From positions 7,641,001 to 7,705,000 of the forward strand of contig NC_134442.1 of assembly GCF_030867145.1 (NCBI RefSeq): a stretch of 64,000 nucleotides of DNA, in the 5' to 3' direction. The DNA comes from Opisthocomus hoazin. Taxonomy: Eukaryota; Chordata; Aves; Opisthocomiformes; Opisthocomidae. Each line of letters begins with the position of its first letter. Position 1 is the first letter of the stretch. Position numbers and translations under genes: made by a program. This document shows positions 10,988 through 22,950 of the stretch, one piece after another. The notes below the pieces were generated by a model. It made no database searches. It was given only the letters and a program-made list of their open reading frames with translations, and was not told the DNA's origin.

Positions 10988-12180
10988 GCAGCAATAAACT
11001 GCCCATCTTCTTCTGCCCATCACTCACATTGTAGTGAACTGTTGTCCCAGGCTGTTCTTGTGTCGTTGAATTTGTTTTGTTTGGTTTGATTTTTAGATTT
11101 CCTTGGTTTTCATAATGTGCTTTATAAAGAACTTCCATTATTCCTCCCACTGCTATTTCAATATCTACCTGTCTTTGTGACTTTTGAGACTGTGCAAAAG
11201 AGGAGCCATGCTCCTGGTGTTTTTCAGGAAAAGAAGGAACACTGTAGCCACAAGTTTGTCCAAGATCCTTTCTCTAAGACTCTCTCCAGAGCTTCAGGAA
11301 TACCTCCAGAGATGGAGGGGAAAAGAGTCCCAGCACAGCAGCAGTGTCACGGAGCACCAGCTCTTGGTCTTTCCTGAGCTGCTCTCTTTACACCCCTATA
11401 GCCTCCTTCTGAGCCCTTGTGTGACTGTAAGTCCTGAATGCTCAGGCAGCTTGGTCACAGTGCTGCGGTGTGGCAGGCCGGTGACGGCAGGAACAGTCTT
11501 GAAGGGACAAGCACTGGGCAGTCCTGTGACAGGGCTTACACCCATAGCAGTGTTCCAGTTGTGAAAAGTGTTCTCCTCAAGTTAGTGCCTGAAGTCTTAG
11601 GACTCTTTCTAACAGTAGTCTCAAGAACATGCCGAGGAAATTGTCCTGTAGAGGAAAACTCAAGGAACCGCTAAACTGTGTGAATCGGAAGGCTGGGAGC
11701 ATAAAGCAGTGTCCTTGCATAGAATAAATCTCCTGCTGCTTGCCCAGGAGACGTGAAGGACCAGTAGAGAAGGGTCTGGTCTCTGCCTGCACTCACTGGA
11801 CACAATACGGAAGAGGTCCCAGGGCAGTTGTCAGAGACCAGCCAATTGCAACCACCACTTCCAGCAGTGACCATTCACTACATTTTGGACACGTTTTTCC
11901 CTCCGTGGAGGGACACCAAATGACTAGGTCAGAAGTTCATGTTTGCGTTGTACATAGAAAATATAAGCATGCACATTGTGCCCTCAAGAGGGACCTTGAA
12001 AGGCTAGAGAGGTGGGCCTCTGCAAACATCATGAAGTTCAAAAAGGCAGGGAGGAGTATTAGAAAAATTATGGCCTGGTCAGCCTCACCAGAGAAGTCCC
12101 TTTTCCTACACCATTCTTGCCCCTAATAAGTTCTCTCATCTATGCCCTCATGATCAGAAAGTTTGGGGCAGGAGGTCACT
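10988..12180. other. Downstream of OR-A, no gene; small CR1 scrap
   Basis: No coding signal. At 11981-12045 the plus strand reads LERLERWASANIMKF, a recognisable scrap of the CR1 reverse transcriptase region. The rest is unassigned. Confidence 0.5.
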
Positions 12181-12199
12181 GAAATAAATGATCATGTGA

Positions 12200-13394
12200 A
12201 GTACAGGATCTGCCTACCCAGGTCGTGGGCTGAGGCCTTGGCCTTTCTGCTTCATAAAGCAGACCAAGGGTTTTCTCAGCATTGCAGCCACCTGCACAGT
12301 GCCTTTGCCTACCTACAATCGAGGCCTCCAATTCTCTGCTCTAAGGAGTCCCTGGGGAGGCTTGGTCAGTAATGGCCCGCAGTGGGGCCAATCAATGTTT
12401 CAAGGTACATGGAGTATTGCTTCTGACTTCTTGAGCAGTTTTTTCTATCTCCTCTCAATATCTGAGGTTCATGGACTCAACACCAAATACACCATGGGGC
12501 TCATTAAAATACAAAAAGTGCTAAGCTAACAAGCTTATGTAGCTTTCTTCAATTCTTTCAGACTTTTACTGCTAACTGGAGTTTTTTCATAGTGTAGATA
12601 AGGAGGAAGATGTCAGACTGTGCCTAATAAAAATATTTAATTATTTTAAGGGATATTTTAAATTGCTTTTCAGTTTACAGAAGAAGTGGTAGAAACATTT
12701 TCCAAGTGGTATTGTCCCAGGGTGACTCCTCAGGAGATATGGACAGGTAGGAAAAGCAGTCCCTTGAGGTCTGACACTCTATGGACAACTTTGCTCCTCA
12801 CCTCCCAAACCTCAACATTTCTCTCATCGGACACCTGGGACTTGTGTCACTGGTCCTTGCATCAGACTTCTCCACTGATCTCTGCAGCTGGATGTTACAG
12901 CTCCATTGCACCATCTCCCACCTCCTCTCCACAGAGAGCTGGCTGCACACAGGCACAGCAGGAGCTTGGCTATTTGCAAGAAAGGAAAAATTAAAGCACA
13001 ATCAAGTTCCATAAACAAAACACACAGTGCAAACATGCGGTAATTACAACTTACTTCTAATGAGGTTTCTTTCCTGTAAGGCATAATCTTCTAAGAAATA
13101 TTGTAGCTAGGTAGAGGAAAAAAAAATTAGTTATAAACCTAATTAAAGAGTTGGCTAAGGAGACAATTAGACTACTGAAAGGCAGGCAAACTTTTAACTC
13201 CCTGATGTGAAAACAGTGGCTCGGTAGGTGCCAGGAATCTGAATGAACAAAGAGTAAAGGGAGGAGAAATCTGGACAATAATGGAAAGGGCCTTTGTCTA
13301 GGCAGCCTGCCTCTGAAAAAATTACTTTGGAAATAGTCCAGACAGGTGAAAATATATGAAAAATTAGAGAAATTAGAGAATACTGGTTATGAAG
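12200..13394 (+). repeat. Duplicon copy 1 (see 27400, 38400, 62170)
   Basis: With the CR1 piece after it, the stretch 12200-13650 matches 38770-40235 almost base for base over long runs (offset about 26.57 kb, same orientation). More distant copies are at 27400-28830 and 62170-63420. Anchors are GGCCTCCAATTCTCTGCTCT near 12322 and the block at 12770-13000. No frame is kept across copies. Confidence 0.75.
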
Positions 13395-13650
13395 TTATCG
13401 GTGGAGATTGACATTCCTTTGGAATATCCCTTTCGAAACTTCCTGGCACTGGTCGAGGGCTCTTGTGAATGAGGACAAGGCAATGTTGCGCCTGTTGTTG
13501 AAAGAGGTCAGAAAGTCACCCCAGGGAACCCCAGGCTGTACAAGGTCACTTTGGCATTTCTGTGCATCTAAAAAAGAAGAACACGTCCAAAAGCAGTCAG
13601 CATGGATTGATGATGGGTCAGTCATGCCTCTGAAAACTGATTGCTGTCTG
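13395..13650 (+). repeat. CR1 LINE fragment (start of RT) inside duplicon copy 1
   Basis: The homologous copy at 40143-40250 translates to a stretch with QSCLSNLIAI, which is the early palm part of CR1 reverse transcriptase. Here the same DNA is present with frame damage. It ends where ERV pol sequence begins. Confidence 0.6.
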
Positions 13651-15475
13651 TTTTGATTTGGCCTGGATAAAAGCCAGGAGCCCACCGAAAACCTCTCTAT
13701 CACTCCCCCTCCTCAACTGGACAAAGGAGAGGAAATATGCTGAAGGGCTCGAGGGTCAAGACAAGGACAGGGAGACATCACTCACCAATTACTGTCACAG
13801 ACAGAACAGACTGAACATAGGGCGAAAGTGGAGTGGATTAAGTGGGTCACACTGATCGCACAGCGGGCCCACGTGGGAAACCCCAGTCACCCAGGAATTC
13901 TTGAAGTCATAATGCACTGTCCAGAAGGTAAAGATTTTGGAGTATCACCAAACGAGGAGATGACACATGCTGAAGAGGCCCACTGTATAACCAGCTGCCA
14001 GAAGATAAGAAACAGTATGCCCTGTTCACGGATGGGTCCTGTCGCATTGTGGGGAAGCAGCGGAGGTGGAAGGCTGCTGTATGGAGCCCTACATGACAAG
14101 TCGCGGAAACTGCCGAGGGAGAAGGTGAGTCCAGCCAGTTTGCAGAGGTGAAAGCCATCCAGCTGGCTTTCGACATTGCCACTAGAGAGAAGTGGCCAGT
14201 GCTCTATCTTTACACCGACTCCTGGATGGTGGCCAATGCCTTGTGGGGGTGGCTGCAGCAGTGGAAGAAGAACTGGCAGCGCAGAGGCAAACCTGTGTGG
14301 GCTGCCCCATTGTGGCAAGATATTGCTGCCCATCTGGAGCAGTAAGTTGTAAAAGTGCGTCATGTGGACACCCACGTCCCTGAGAGTCGGGCCACTGAGG
14401 AACATCAAAACAACCACCAGGTGGATCAGGCTGCCAAGATTGAAGTGGCTCAGGTGGATCTGGACTGGCAACATAAGGGTGAACTGTTTATAGCTCGGTG
14501 GGCCCATGACACCTCGGGCCACCAAGGAAGAGACGCGACATACAGATGGGCTCGTGACCGAGGGGTGGACTTGACCATGGACACTATCGCACAGGTTATC
14601 CATGAATGTGGAACATGCGCTTCAATCAAGCAAGCCAAGCGGGTAAAGCCTCAGTGGTCTGGAGGATGATGGCTAAAATATAAATATGGGGAGGCTTGGC
14701 AGATTGACTACATCACACTGCCACAAACCCGCCAAGGCAAGTGCTATGTGCTCACAATGGTGGAGGCCACCACCGGATGGCTGGAAACCTACCCTGTGCC
14801 CCATGCCACTGCCCGGAATACCATCCTGGACCTTGAAAAACAAGTCCTGTAGCGACATGGCACTCCCGAAAGAATTGAGTTTGACAATGGGACTCACTTT
14901 TGTAACAGCCTCATAGTCACCTAGGCCAAAGAACACGGTATCGAGTGGGTGTATCACATCCCCTACCATGCACCAGCCTCTGGAAAGATGGAACGGTACA
15001 ATGGGCTGCTAAAAACCACTTTGAGAGCAGTGGGGATGGGACTTTCAAAAACTGGGACACTCATTTAGCAAAGGCCACCTGGTTGTTTAATACCAGAAGG
15101 TCCACCAACCGGGCTAGTCCTGCCCAGTCAAAACCTCAGCGCCCCATAGAAGGGGATAAAGTCCCTGTAGTGCACTTGCAGGGCATGTTAGAGAAGATGA
15201 TTTTGGTTAGTCCTGCCTCGGGCAACGGCAAGCCCGTCGGCAGGATTGCTTTTGCTCAAGGACCTGGTTGTACCTGGTGGGTAATGCGGAAGAATGGGGA
15301 ATTCCGATGGGTACCTCATGGGGATTTGATTTTGGGTGAGAATAGTCCATAAATAAATAAACAGTCTAAAGTTAATTGTTAAATAACCCTGTCACTGTCT
15401 GTTATCACTGTTATAATTGTTATGTTTTGTACCAGTAATATCGTAGTAAGAATTGTCCAGATTAAAGAAGGATAG
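13650..15475 (+). mobile_element. ERV pol 3' part (RNase H and integrase), avian ERV, decayed
   Basis: The plus strand carries the end of a retroviral pol gene. Visible are a short piece before RNase H (13828-14000), RNase H with ALFTDGSC near 14010 and LYTDSWMVANAL near 14200, and integrase with HDTSGH and CGTC (HHCC, 14500-14620). The integrase core has IDYI, FDNGTHF and SGKMERYN (D, D, E) and an SH3-like end to 15351. There are several in-frame stops and frame changes. No env follows; about 100 bases later the sequence switches to an inverted gag. General layout suggests an ERVL-like or related avian element; the family is inferred. Confidence 0.85.
14460..15352 (+). pseudogene. ERV integrase, pseudogene
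   Basis: Integrase joins viral DNA to host DNA. The zinc-binding HHCC part is readable at 14500-14625 and the frame is then stopped by TGA at 14667-14669. The core resumes with IDYITLPQ at about 14700 and holds Asp, then FDNGTHF at about 14880 and SGKMERYNG at about 14980, so the DDE residues can all be seen. There are TAG stops near 14850 and 14920. The C-terminal piece GKPVGRIAFAQGPGCTWWV ends at 15351 with a TAA. Confidence 0.8.
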
Positions 15476-15476
15476 A

Positions 15477-16610
15477 CTTTTTGATTAAAACCTAGCCATT
15501 CCCTCAAGTACTGAATACCCCTCTCCATATTGGTCCACTTGCCAGGATAGCATACAAAATCGTCACTGAAGGGGTACTTCTCCCTCACGCCTGACAGAAG
15601 TCTCCTCCAGAGGCTGAGGACTTGTTCCTTTTTCCCAATGGCCTTGTCAATGCCCCCGTCCCTGGCCAGGGATCCCAGCTGCTTGGCTTCCTTGCCCTCT
15701 AATTCCAAGCTGCTGGCCCCGTTATCCCAGCACCGCAGCAGCCAGGTGGCAATGTGCTCTCCTGGATGGCGGCTGAAATCTTTCCGCATGCCTCGCAGCT
15801 CGCCCAGGGACAGGGACCGGGTGATGATCTCTGTCTCTATCTCCCGCGATGACCCTGGCTCATCATCATCCCTCCCGGAGCGATCTGCTCTCTTTGCATC
15901 TTTCTTTAGTTTTACGGGGTGACTGCTCCCGGCACAGGTTGGTCATTGGGCTCAGCCGCGATGCCTGCAGCTGGAGCTGGGGCTGGAGCAGCTGCTGTGC
16001 CCGCTGGGGAAACCGAGGCAGACCCTGCAGCTGTGGCTGCAGCAGCCGTGGTGCCAGTCTGGGGGGCTGTGACTGCCTGCTGGGCTGGAGGGGCTGCAGG
16101 GCCGGCTGGGGGGGCAGCGCCAGCCACAGTGCCTGCTGCTTCGTTTCCCCTCCTTCCCCTTTAGGGCACTGAATCAGGTTGAACAGGGCTGGGTAGACAT
16201 GGGCCAGACCCCAGCACATTGCAGTGATTTGTGTCTCTCTGGAGTTCCCAGGGTGGCAGCACACTTTTTGCAGATATTTTACTAGTTTTTCTGGATTCTG
16301 GTCTTGCTCAGGGGTGAGTTTAAAACACACTGCGGGTGCCCGCTGCCCTAGACACCTGCCCATGCTGTCCCACACTCCCAGCCACTCACAGCTATCCAGC
16401 CCCAGGGCAGGTCTCTGCACGATGTTCTGAACTACTTGTTTAACTCTAAACAAGACCCAAAACTCATTCAGGAGGCAGAACAATAGGAGAGTGCTGGCCT
16501 GAGCATCCCACGGGTACTCAAAATTCTCAAAAGCCGTTAGGACCAGTCTGAAGGAGAGAGGGGGGGGGGCAAAAGAGTGGGGGAAGGTATCCCCTCTGCT
16601 TTTCCCCACA
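15477..16610 (-). pseudogene. ERV gag, frameshifted, joined tail to tail to the pol fragment
   Basis: On the minus strand a 247-codon frame (15866-16609) gives an N-terminal helical gag region followed by a Gln/Pro/Leu-rich linker. A second frame (to 15477, start region near 15900) holds a capsid-like part with WLLRCWDNGASS and GIDKAIGKKEQVL. One frameshift lies near 15870-15900. Sequence resembling this is common in bird genomes as ERV gag. The minus frame runs on to 15379, but from about 15477 downward it is probably antisense of the plus-strand pol tail. The LTR and leader of this element lie at 16611-17405. Confidence 0.75.
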
Positions 16611-16962
16611 GACTAGGTTTGATTATTCACAAATTCTAAGACATAGGATCCTCGGATCTGCAGAAACGACCGCAGTGCCGCATGAAAATACAAGCCTGAT
16701 TTCATGCACAGTGTTGTTATCATGTCATAAGTCGATATCGTACAGTACAGCAAAATCATCATCCTGATCTTTTTCCCTGAGGTAACAAACAGCACGGCGA
16801 AGAACACATACAGCAAGTAAGGATTTACTTTGCAAAGTCATTTGATCAAAGTCAGAAACATTTTTATCGGCAACTTTAACTGACACAGTAAATGCGTATA
16901 ATAAATTTTACCAAAAATCTAAGAAAGCTGTTTTAACACACACTGCTCAGCCCTGCCGTTAT

Positions 16963-16985
16963 CCCCGCCCCACGCCTGGGCACCA
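16963..16985 (-). other. Possible primer binding site of the minus-strand ERV
   Basis: On the minus strand TGGTGCCCAGGCGTGGGG begins 8 nt after the LTR end at 16993. It resembles a lysine-tRNA type primer site but is not a perfect match, so the assignment is weak. Confidence 0.35.
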
Positions 16986-16992
16986 TATTTAA

Positions 16993-17405
16993 TGTTATAG
17001 TTTGGCTGCTACCATGAACAAAAGCGCCACGCGGCCGCCCCTCCCCCTGCCGGCGTGCGGAGGAGAATGGAAAGAAACAGGCAGAAACTGGTGGGTCGGG
17101 ATAAGGGCAGTTTAACAGAACAGCAAACAAAGGGAACAACAACAACAACGGTACAGATAAGGAGAAAACACAACACAAACTGCACAGCCCACAGAGCCGC
17201 TCTCCCTCACCGCCACCGCTGTGCGCTCCCGAGCCGCGAGTGAGCTCCCGCCGCCCCGCACACCCCCACCGGAAGCCCGCATGACGGCACATGGTATGGA
17301 ATACCGGGCTCTGTTTGGCCATTTTGGGGTTGGGTCAGCCCGCTTGGCTGTGCCCCTTCCTGGATTCCAGTGAAAATTAACCCTGTCCTGGCCAAACCCA
17401 GGACA
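16993..17405 (-). repeat. LTR of the minus-strand ERV
   Basis: This 413-bp LTR begins TGTCCTGGGTTTGGCC and ends TATAACA on the minus strand. It is the sister of the plus-strand solo LTR at 34684-35095 (412 bp): both share GCCAGGACAGGGTTA near the start and TTAAACTGCCCTTATCCCGA in the 3' third. Downstream in its own orientation come a leader and gag, so it is the 5' LTR of that element. Confidence 0.8.
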
Positions 17406-19165
17406 GAAGCGCAGAGTTAAGCAAAGCCAAAGTGTTTGGGCTGTTGCTTGTTGGGTCACCTCATGACAGTAAAGTGGTTTAACAGGAACAGACAAACGTT
17501 ACGAGGTCATCAAGGACACCAGATGGGAAGGCTGCAGAGCAATGACTGTGTCCTTGGAGAGACCCTGCTCTGGGGTGAAGCCACCTGTATGTGTCACGGG
17601 CAAATATGGAACATGGTGTGGGAAACTGCAGGATGTGACAGAGACCCGTGTGAGAAGGGACTAGAAGTGCAAGCAGCACCATGTGTCCCAGCTGGATCTC
17701 ACAACTGGTTGAAGAGCAGAGACCTGAGAAAAAGCCAAACTGCAGGGATAACTGGAGGGGAGTATTGGGGAGCTTCTGTGTCTTCAAGTCTTGCAAGGCC
17801 AGTGGTGCCAGGGGAGCCCAGCAGTGAAGCCATTTGAGGCCCAGATGACCTAGGCAATGGTATCCCAACTATCAAACGATGGTACCAGCAGACCAAACCA
17901 TAGACCGTTGGGGAAAACATAATTGGTGAGAGTTGTTAACCGGGGAGGGGACTGCAGCAGAGAAAGGGATAGATCCAGGTGGAGTGCAACAATGAATCCT
18001 GTGGATGGTAATAGGAGAGGGATCCAAGGGTCCAGCTGCAGTGTGCAAGGGGCTGCTCATCCTGAGCTGTCCAAACCCTGTGTGTGTCCTGCCTTCTGAT
18101 TTAACTCTGCTCCTGCTTATTTGCTGTGTGAGCTTGCTTGTGTGTGTGTGCAAATGAAATTCTGTACATGCGTTGCTGGCCAAATTTATGCAGGGCTGGC
18201 TGGAAGAGGAGGACACCAGGAAGTGGAGATACCCAAGGCTGAAGTTGCCAAAACGGTAGTGGCTCCAAGACTGGACAGGACACCTGGGCAGACCCAAAAC
18301 TCAGACCCACATTGGAGGGATCATGGGGGTGTGTGCCCATGGGTAAAGGCTGTAGAGGATGAAGAGACCACTCATGACCTTCACACCAGATCAGACTGAG
18401 AAGGGAGAAGCATGAGGACCGTTGTGTACTCCATGGTTGTATGTGCTCTGTTGTTGGAGTGGTGGCTGCAAAGGTGCTACTCCCTGTTAGAGTTGGTCTG
18501 TGTGTGCTCAAGTATGTCCATCTTTTTTTCCTTGCAGATACTGGTATTTTGCACTTTCTGTTTCAGTGACTCCACCTTGGGTGATGGCTCACTTAGCGGG
18601 GCTTCAGTCAGCACTTAGTCCAGGCACATGCTGTCCCCGTAAAACCTCAAGGCTCCCAGGAAGCTCCAGATTACCTTCCTGGAGAATTTGTTCTGCACAG
18701 TCGTATCAAAGAAAGCCCTGGGTACACCTCACTCACCATTCCCCATCTCCACGGTCACCACGCACCAATGGGTGAGTTCAGATTCCAACCCTTGGTCTCT
18801 AACAGCTTCCAATGGGACCACAAGCTTTACTCTTCCAATTCCAAGGAGAAATAGGCCCTTTGGGGTGACATTTCTTGGGCCTGTTGTTGGCATCAGCCTT
18901 GGAAGAAGAGCCCAAATTTCAGTCAGTGCACTGGTGTGGTCACATTTTATTTCAGAAATGTTATGAGAAAGTCAGCTCTGTCCCAGTTAAACACATAACT
19001 TTATATTACATCCAGATTAGAGCAGATTCATTCCTCAAGAGAATTAAGAGGGATTCAGACATTTATGCAGGAAAATATTAAAAATAATGAATAATAGAGA
19101 TAATAATAAAAATAAAATACAAAACAGCAAACAAAGTTCAGGCCTACAGTGGGACACCATGAGAG
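17406..19165. other. No gene seen; AT-rich tract at the end
   Basis: Open frames are short and none is repeated or recognisable. A TG run lies at 18139-18152. An A/T-rich low-complexity tract fills about 19075-19130 just past the 3' end of OR-B. Confidence 0.5.
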
Positions 19166-20125
19166 TCATTCCCAAAGAGTGCTGGAAAATTTGTGGCAAA
19201 TGAGAAGCATCCCTGGAATAACTTTTCTAATGGACTCCTTCAGCTGCTGATTCCTCATGCTGTAGATGAGGGGGTTCACTGCTGGAGGAACCACTGAGTA
19301 CAGAACAGCCACCACCACTTCCAGGGATGGGGAGGAGATGGAGGGGGGCTTCAGGTAGGCAAATGTGCCAGTGCTGATAAACAGCGAGACCACGGCCAGG
19401 TGAGGGAGGCACGTCGAAAAGGCTTTGTGCCGTCCCTGCTCAGAGGGGATCCTCAGCACGGCCATGAAGATCTGCACATAGGACAGCACAATTAAAACAA
19501 AACACAACCAAAACACAAAAGCATTAAACATGACAAGACCAATTCCCCTTAGGTAGGCATCTGAGCAGGAGAGCTTGAGGATCTGAGGGATTTCACAGAA
19601 GAACTGGTCCACAGCATTGCCTCGGCAGAAAGATGTAGAAAATGTATTGGCAGTGTGCAGCACAGCATAGAGGAAACCACTGCCCCAGGCAGCTGCTGCC
19701 ATGTGGACACAAGCTCTGCTGCCCAGGAGGGTCCCGTAGTGCAGCGGTTTGCAGATGGCAGCATAGCGGTCATAGCCCATGATGGTGAGAAGAAAAAATT
19801 CTGCTGATATCAAAAATAAAAAGAAAAAAAACTGGGTAGAACATCCTGAGTAAGAAATGGCTCTGGTGTCCCAGAGGGAATTGGCCATGGATTTGGGGAC
19901 AGTGGTGGAGATGGAGCCCAGGTCAAAGAGGGAGAGGTTGAGGAGGAAGAAGTACATGGGGGTGTGGAGGCGGTGGTCGCAGGCTATGGCGGTGATGATG
20001 AGGCCATTGCCCAAGAGGGCAGCGAGGTAGATGCTCAGGAAGAGGCAGAAGTGCAAGAGCTGCAGCTCCCGTGTGTCTGCGAATGCCAGGAGGAGTATCT
20101 CAGTGACAGAAGTTTCATTGGACAT
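19166..20125 (-). CDS. OR-B: olfactory receptor family 14-like, intact
   Basis: The 319-residue odorant receptor is a G-protein-coupled receptor expected in the cilia of olfactory neurons, signalling through G-olf. It starts MSNETS, with an N-glycosylation site at Asn3, and has PMYFFLLNLS in TM2, MGYDRYAAIC at the end of TM3, three Cys in extracellular loop 2, KAFSTCLPHLAVV in TM6 and NPLIYSMRNQ in TM7. The length is usual for the family, with about ten extra C-terminal residues. The start is ATG at 20123-20125; in that frame the codon before it is TAA, so no longer N-terminus is possible. A splice acceptor (CTCCTTGGACAG) lies 26 bases upstream. Substitutions at M-G-Y and Y-A-A are mild. It belongs to the bird gamma-c group by resemblance; the exact orthologue cannot be told. 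Confidence 0.93.
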   Translation of the reverse strand: MSNETSVTEILLLAFADTRELQLLHFCLFLSIYLAALLGNGLIITAIACDHRLHTPMYFFLLNLSLFDLGSISTTVPKSMANSLWDTRAISYSGCSTQFFFFLFLISAEFFLLTIMGYDRYAAICKPLHYGTLLGSRACVHMAAAAWGSGFLYAVLHTANTFSTSFCRGNAVDQFFCEIPQILKLSCSDAYLRGIGLVMFNAFVFWLCFVLIVLSYVQIFMAVLRIPSEQGRHKAFSTCLPHLAVVSLFISTGTFAYLKPPSISSPSLEVVVAVLYSVVPPAVNPLIYSMRNQQLKESIRKVIPGMLLICHKFSSTLWE

Positions 20126-20139
20126 TTACCACCTCTGGG

Positions 20140-20152
20140 CATGGGGACCTGT
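20140..20152 (-). promoter_or_regulatory. Splice acceptor of OR-B coding exon
   Basis: On the minus strand a pyrimidine-rich stretch ends CTTGGACAG, followed by GTCCCCATG. The same position (26 bases before the SNxS codon) carries GGACAG in OR-C and AACAG in OR-D, so this acceptor is shared by three paralogues. Confidence 0.6.
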
Positions 20153-20199
20153 CCAAGGAGAAAAAGACAATGACAGTTTAGGGAGAAATTTCTCTCAGC

Positions 20200-22950
20200 A
20201 GAAAAACATACCATTATGAACAATGACCCCCCTCATCGAGCAGAAAGAGGAATGAGTCAGTTCCTTGTCTGTTGCTACCAATTGAGTGGTATTGTTCATC
20301 CGAGATTTATGTGCAACTTGGGCACCTGCTGTCCATGAGAATTTCTCTGGGTCAGGGCTGCCAGCATCGGTGTCAGAACAAAAACTGACCCACATTCCCA
20401 GCCCTGCCCCAGAGAGCAGGAGCACCACAGACAAGTGCAGAAACAGGGAAGAACACTGCAATGCTCCAGAAAGAATGAAGCAAGGACAGAGGCATATGGA
20501 CTTGCTGTGAATTCTTCTCCTTATGCAATTGTCTTCACTGCCACTCGGATGATGACACTGTAGGGCAAGTGCTTTGAGCATCTCTTTTTGTGTCCCATTT
20601 CCCAGGAATCTTTAATCTGAAGGTCTAGCAAGGGAGGCGCTGTCTCATGACCTGGACCCCACAGCTCTGGGGACAAAGTTTCTGTTGGGTAGCAGAGGAG
20701 ACCAGGGGTTTGTGTTGGGTAATGTGTCTGCACTGCAAAGGATGGCAGGGAGGTGCTCGAATCCCCACTTCCACGACATCTCAGGTAGCAGCTCCCTCTC
20801 TCTCCCTGCCCGTGTCTCTGCTGCCTGGCACTGTCCCTTGTGGGAGCTGTTTCTGTGTCCCTGGATCTGCTCCCTGTCAATGCTCACAGAACCCAACTCA
20901 CCGGCTGTGTGCTCAGCTCTGCCCTGCAGACATCTCCTGGCAGTGGCGCACTGCCCAGGGATATCTCTGTGTTTGGGGGGTCTAAGAAGCAGCTCAGAAA
21001 GATGCTAACAAGAACTGGGGTTTCAGTGCCTTCTCCAAAACAGAGAAATAAATTTGCATCTCACAGAACCACAGAGTCACAGAATGGTGGGGGCTGGAAG
21101 GGACCTCTGGAGATCAGCTTGTCCAACCCCCCTGCCAAAGCAGGGTCACCTAGAGAAGGTTGCACAGGACCACATCCAGGCAGGTTTTGAATATCCGCAG
21201 AGAAGGAGACTCCACAACCACTCTGGGCAGCCTGTTCCAGGGCTCCATCACGCTCAGAGTAAAGCAGCTCTTCCTCATGTTCAGCTGGAACTTCCTACGC
21301 TTCAGTTTGTGCCCAGTGCTCCAGTCTCCCACTGCCCACCCAGCCAACCAAGAGCGGAAAAACCGAAAGCACAGAATCCTTGCCTATCAGGTGAATGGTG
21401 CCTCAATATCCTTCAGAAGCACCCTCTGCAAATGTCCTCAGGGTGGTTTGGAGCGGAGAGCAGCCCTCACCCATGCAGGTCCTCCTCTACAGCAGAAGAC
21501 GCTCCCCTTCCCTGCCTGGGGTCATTCCTTCTACCAACAGCTTCTCCCTGTAGCGTCATGGTGAGCTCCCTAGGCAGGATGAGTGCTGGCCCTGGCAGGA
21601 GGCAGTCCCTGCCCCAGCACACAGCCCCCATGGGTTGCAGGGACCCTGCTCTGAAGGACAGCCCCGGGCACCCCTGGCTGCACACCAGAATTCACAGCCC
21701 TGCAGCCGGGAGGAGGCAGCTGCGGTGCCCTGTCCCTCTGACCATGCAGAAGGGAAGCCCTGCTGAGGAGCACATCCTTCACCCCACACCAGCCAGCTCT
21801 GTCAGGTAATTGCAGGCTACTCACCTACACTGCCCTTCAGCCAGAGACTGACTGTGTTAAGGACTGGGAAGATTTCTCCACCAGTGAGCTCTCAGCTCTC
21901 TTCCAAGCCCAGACTGCCTTTAAGGTCTCTCTGTCTGGCTCTTCTCCACTTGCCGCCTGCAGGCAGTGCCCTCAGCCCTGCTGTGCTTGGCAGAGGAGCT
22001 GCTCCTGGGCAGAGCTGTGTCTGTTCTGTGTTACCTGGTTGCCATGAGCTCCCTCCATCCCAGGAGCCCAGCCCAGCTCAGCAGCAGAGAACCAGCCAAG
22101 GTGGTACTTCCTCTGCCCACTCCAGGCTCCCTCGAGGTATCCTTGGGGCTCCAAAGACTGGCAGCTCCCAATAGTTAGCAAGGTCCTTCCAGGGGATTGT
22201 GTCTTGAAGTCAATTCAAGTAATCATGGACAATCCCTCACTAAACCGTGGAGAGAGACTGGTTCCAGCAGCATGGTTTGTCCTGCCAGAGCCTGGCTGAC
22301 TGCAAGATGTGGAAATGTTCCTCTCTGGACATGTCCATTCCTGTACCATAAGAAAAAGACACACAGACAGGGAAAGGGAGCGGTTGGCTTCCCCTGTGCA
22401 AGGCACGGATTCAGCCGGTGAGACACAGACATCTCACCCCATGTTGGAACCCCTTGGGCTGAAGCGCGATCCAGCTCCTCCCATGCACCCCACACTCCCA
22501 AGCAAACCTCTTGGTTCAGTTCAGGAGCACACAAAAGAGTGGCCTGCGTGCGAGCTCCTGCTCTGCGCCCTGTGTTTGTATTCAGATGGGCCTCAGGTGC
22601 TCGCACACAGACACATGGTGACGTCGGACGTGGCAGTGGTGGTCCAAAAGGTGCGTAAGTGTTTGCAAGCTCTGATGGAAAAACTCTGAGAATATCCGCA
22701 TTCTTTGTGAGCATCAGCTGAGGGCCAGAGGGGAAAGGGGACAGAGGGGGATATCCTTTGCCACCCACAAAGAGAGCAGCCACCTATGTGCTTTTGTCAG
22801 AGGTCTCCCTGGAGCACGCAGAGCTGTTGAGCAGAACAAATGGAGGACTGCTCCAGACGGAGAGCCAGGTCTCCATCCACAGTACTCACAAGGGCTGCAG
22901 TCACTGCAAGGACAAGTCACATCCACATCCCCGCACTGAATACGTCAGGG
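20200..22950 (-). repeat. Upstream block of OR-B
   Basis: Inverted relative to the OR-A block. Anchors are 21540-21800 (GCACACAGCCCC, CTGAAGGACAG), the GC-rich part at 21958-22090 and 22690-22870. A CR1 3' end is inserted at 21060-21345. I could not find the 37-nt donor exon here. Confidence 0.65.
21060..21345 (-). repeat. CR1 LINE 3' end
   Basis: CAGAATGGTGGGGGCTGGAA and the following 270 bases are the 3' end of CR1 read backwards. The minus strand encodes the ORF2 tail (LFQGSITLRVK on the plus strand is its antisense shadow). It is a typical 5'-truncated insertion within the OR-B block. Confidence 0.8.

Noticed and set aside
15379-15476. C-terminal hydrophobic end of the minus-strand gag frame, possible membrane segment
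   Set aside because: More likely antisense of the plus-strand pol tail past the junction.
15912-16127. Ala/Gly-rich frames in both directions over 15912-16164
   Set aside because: Shadows of the Gln/Pro-rich gag linker.
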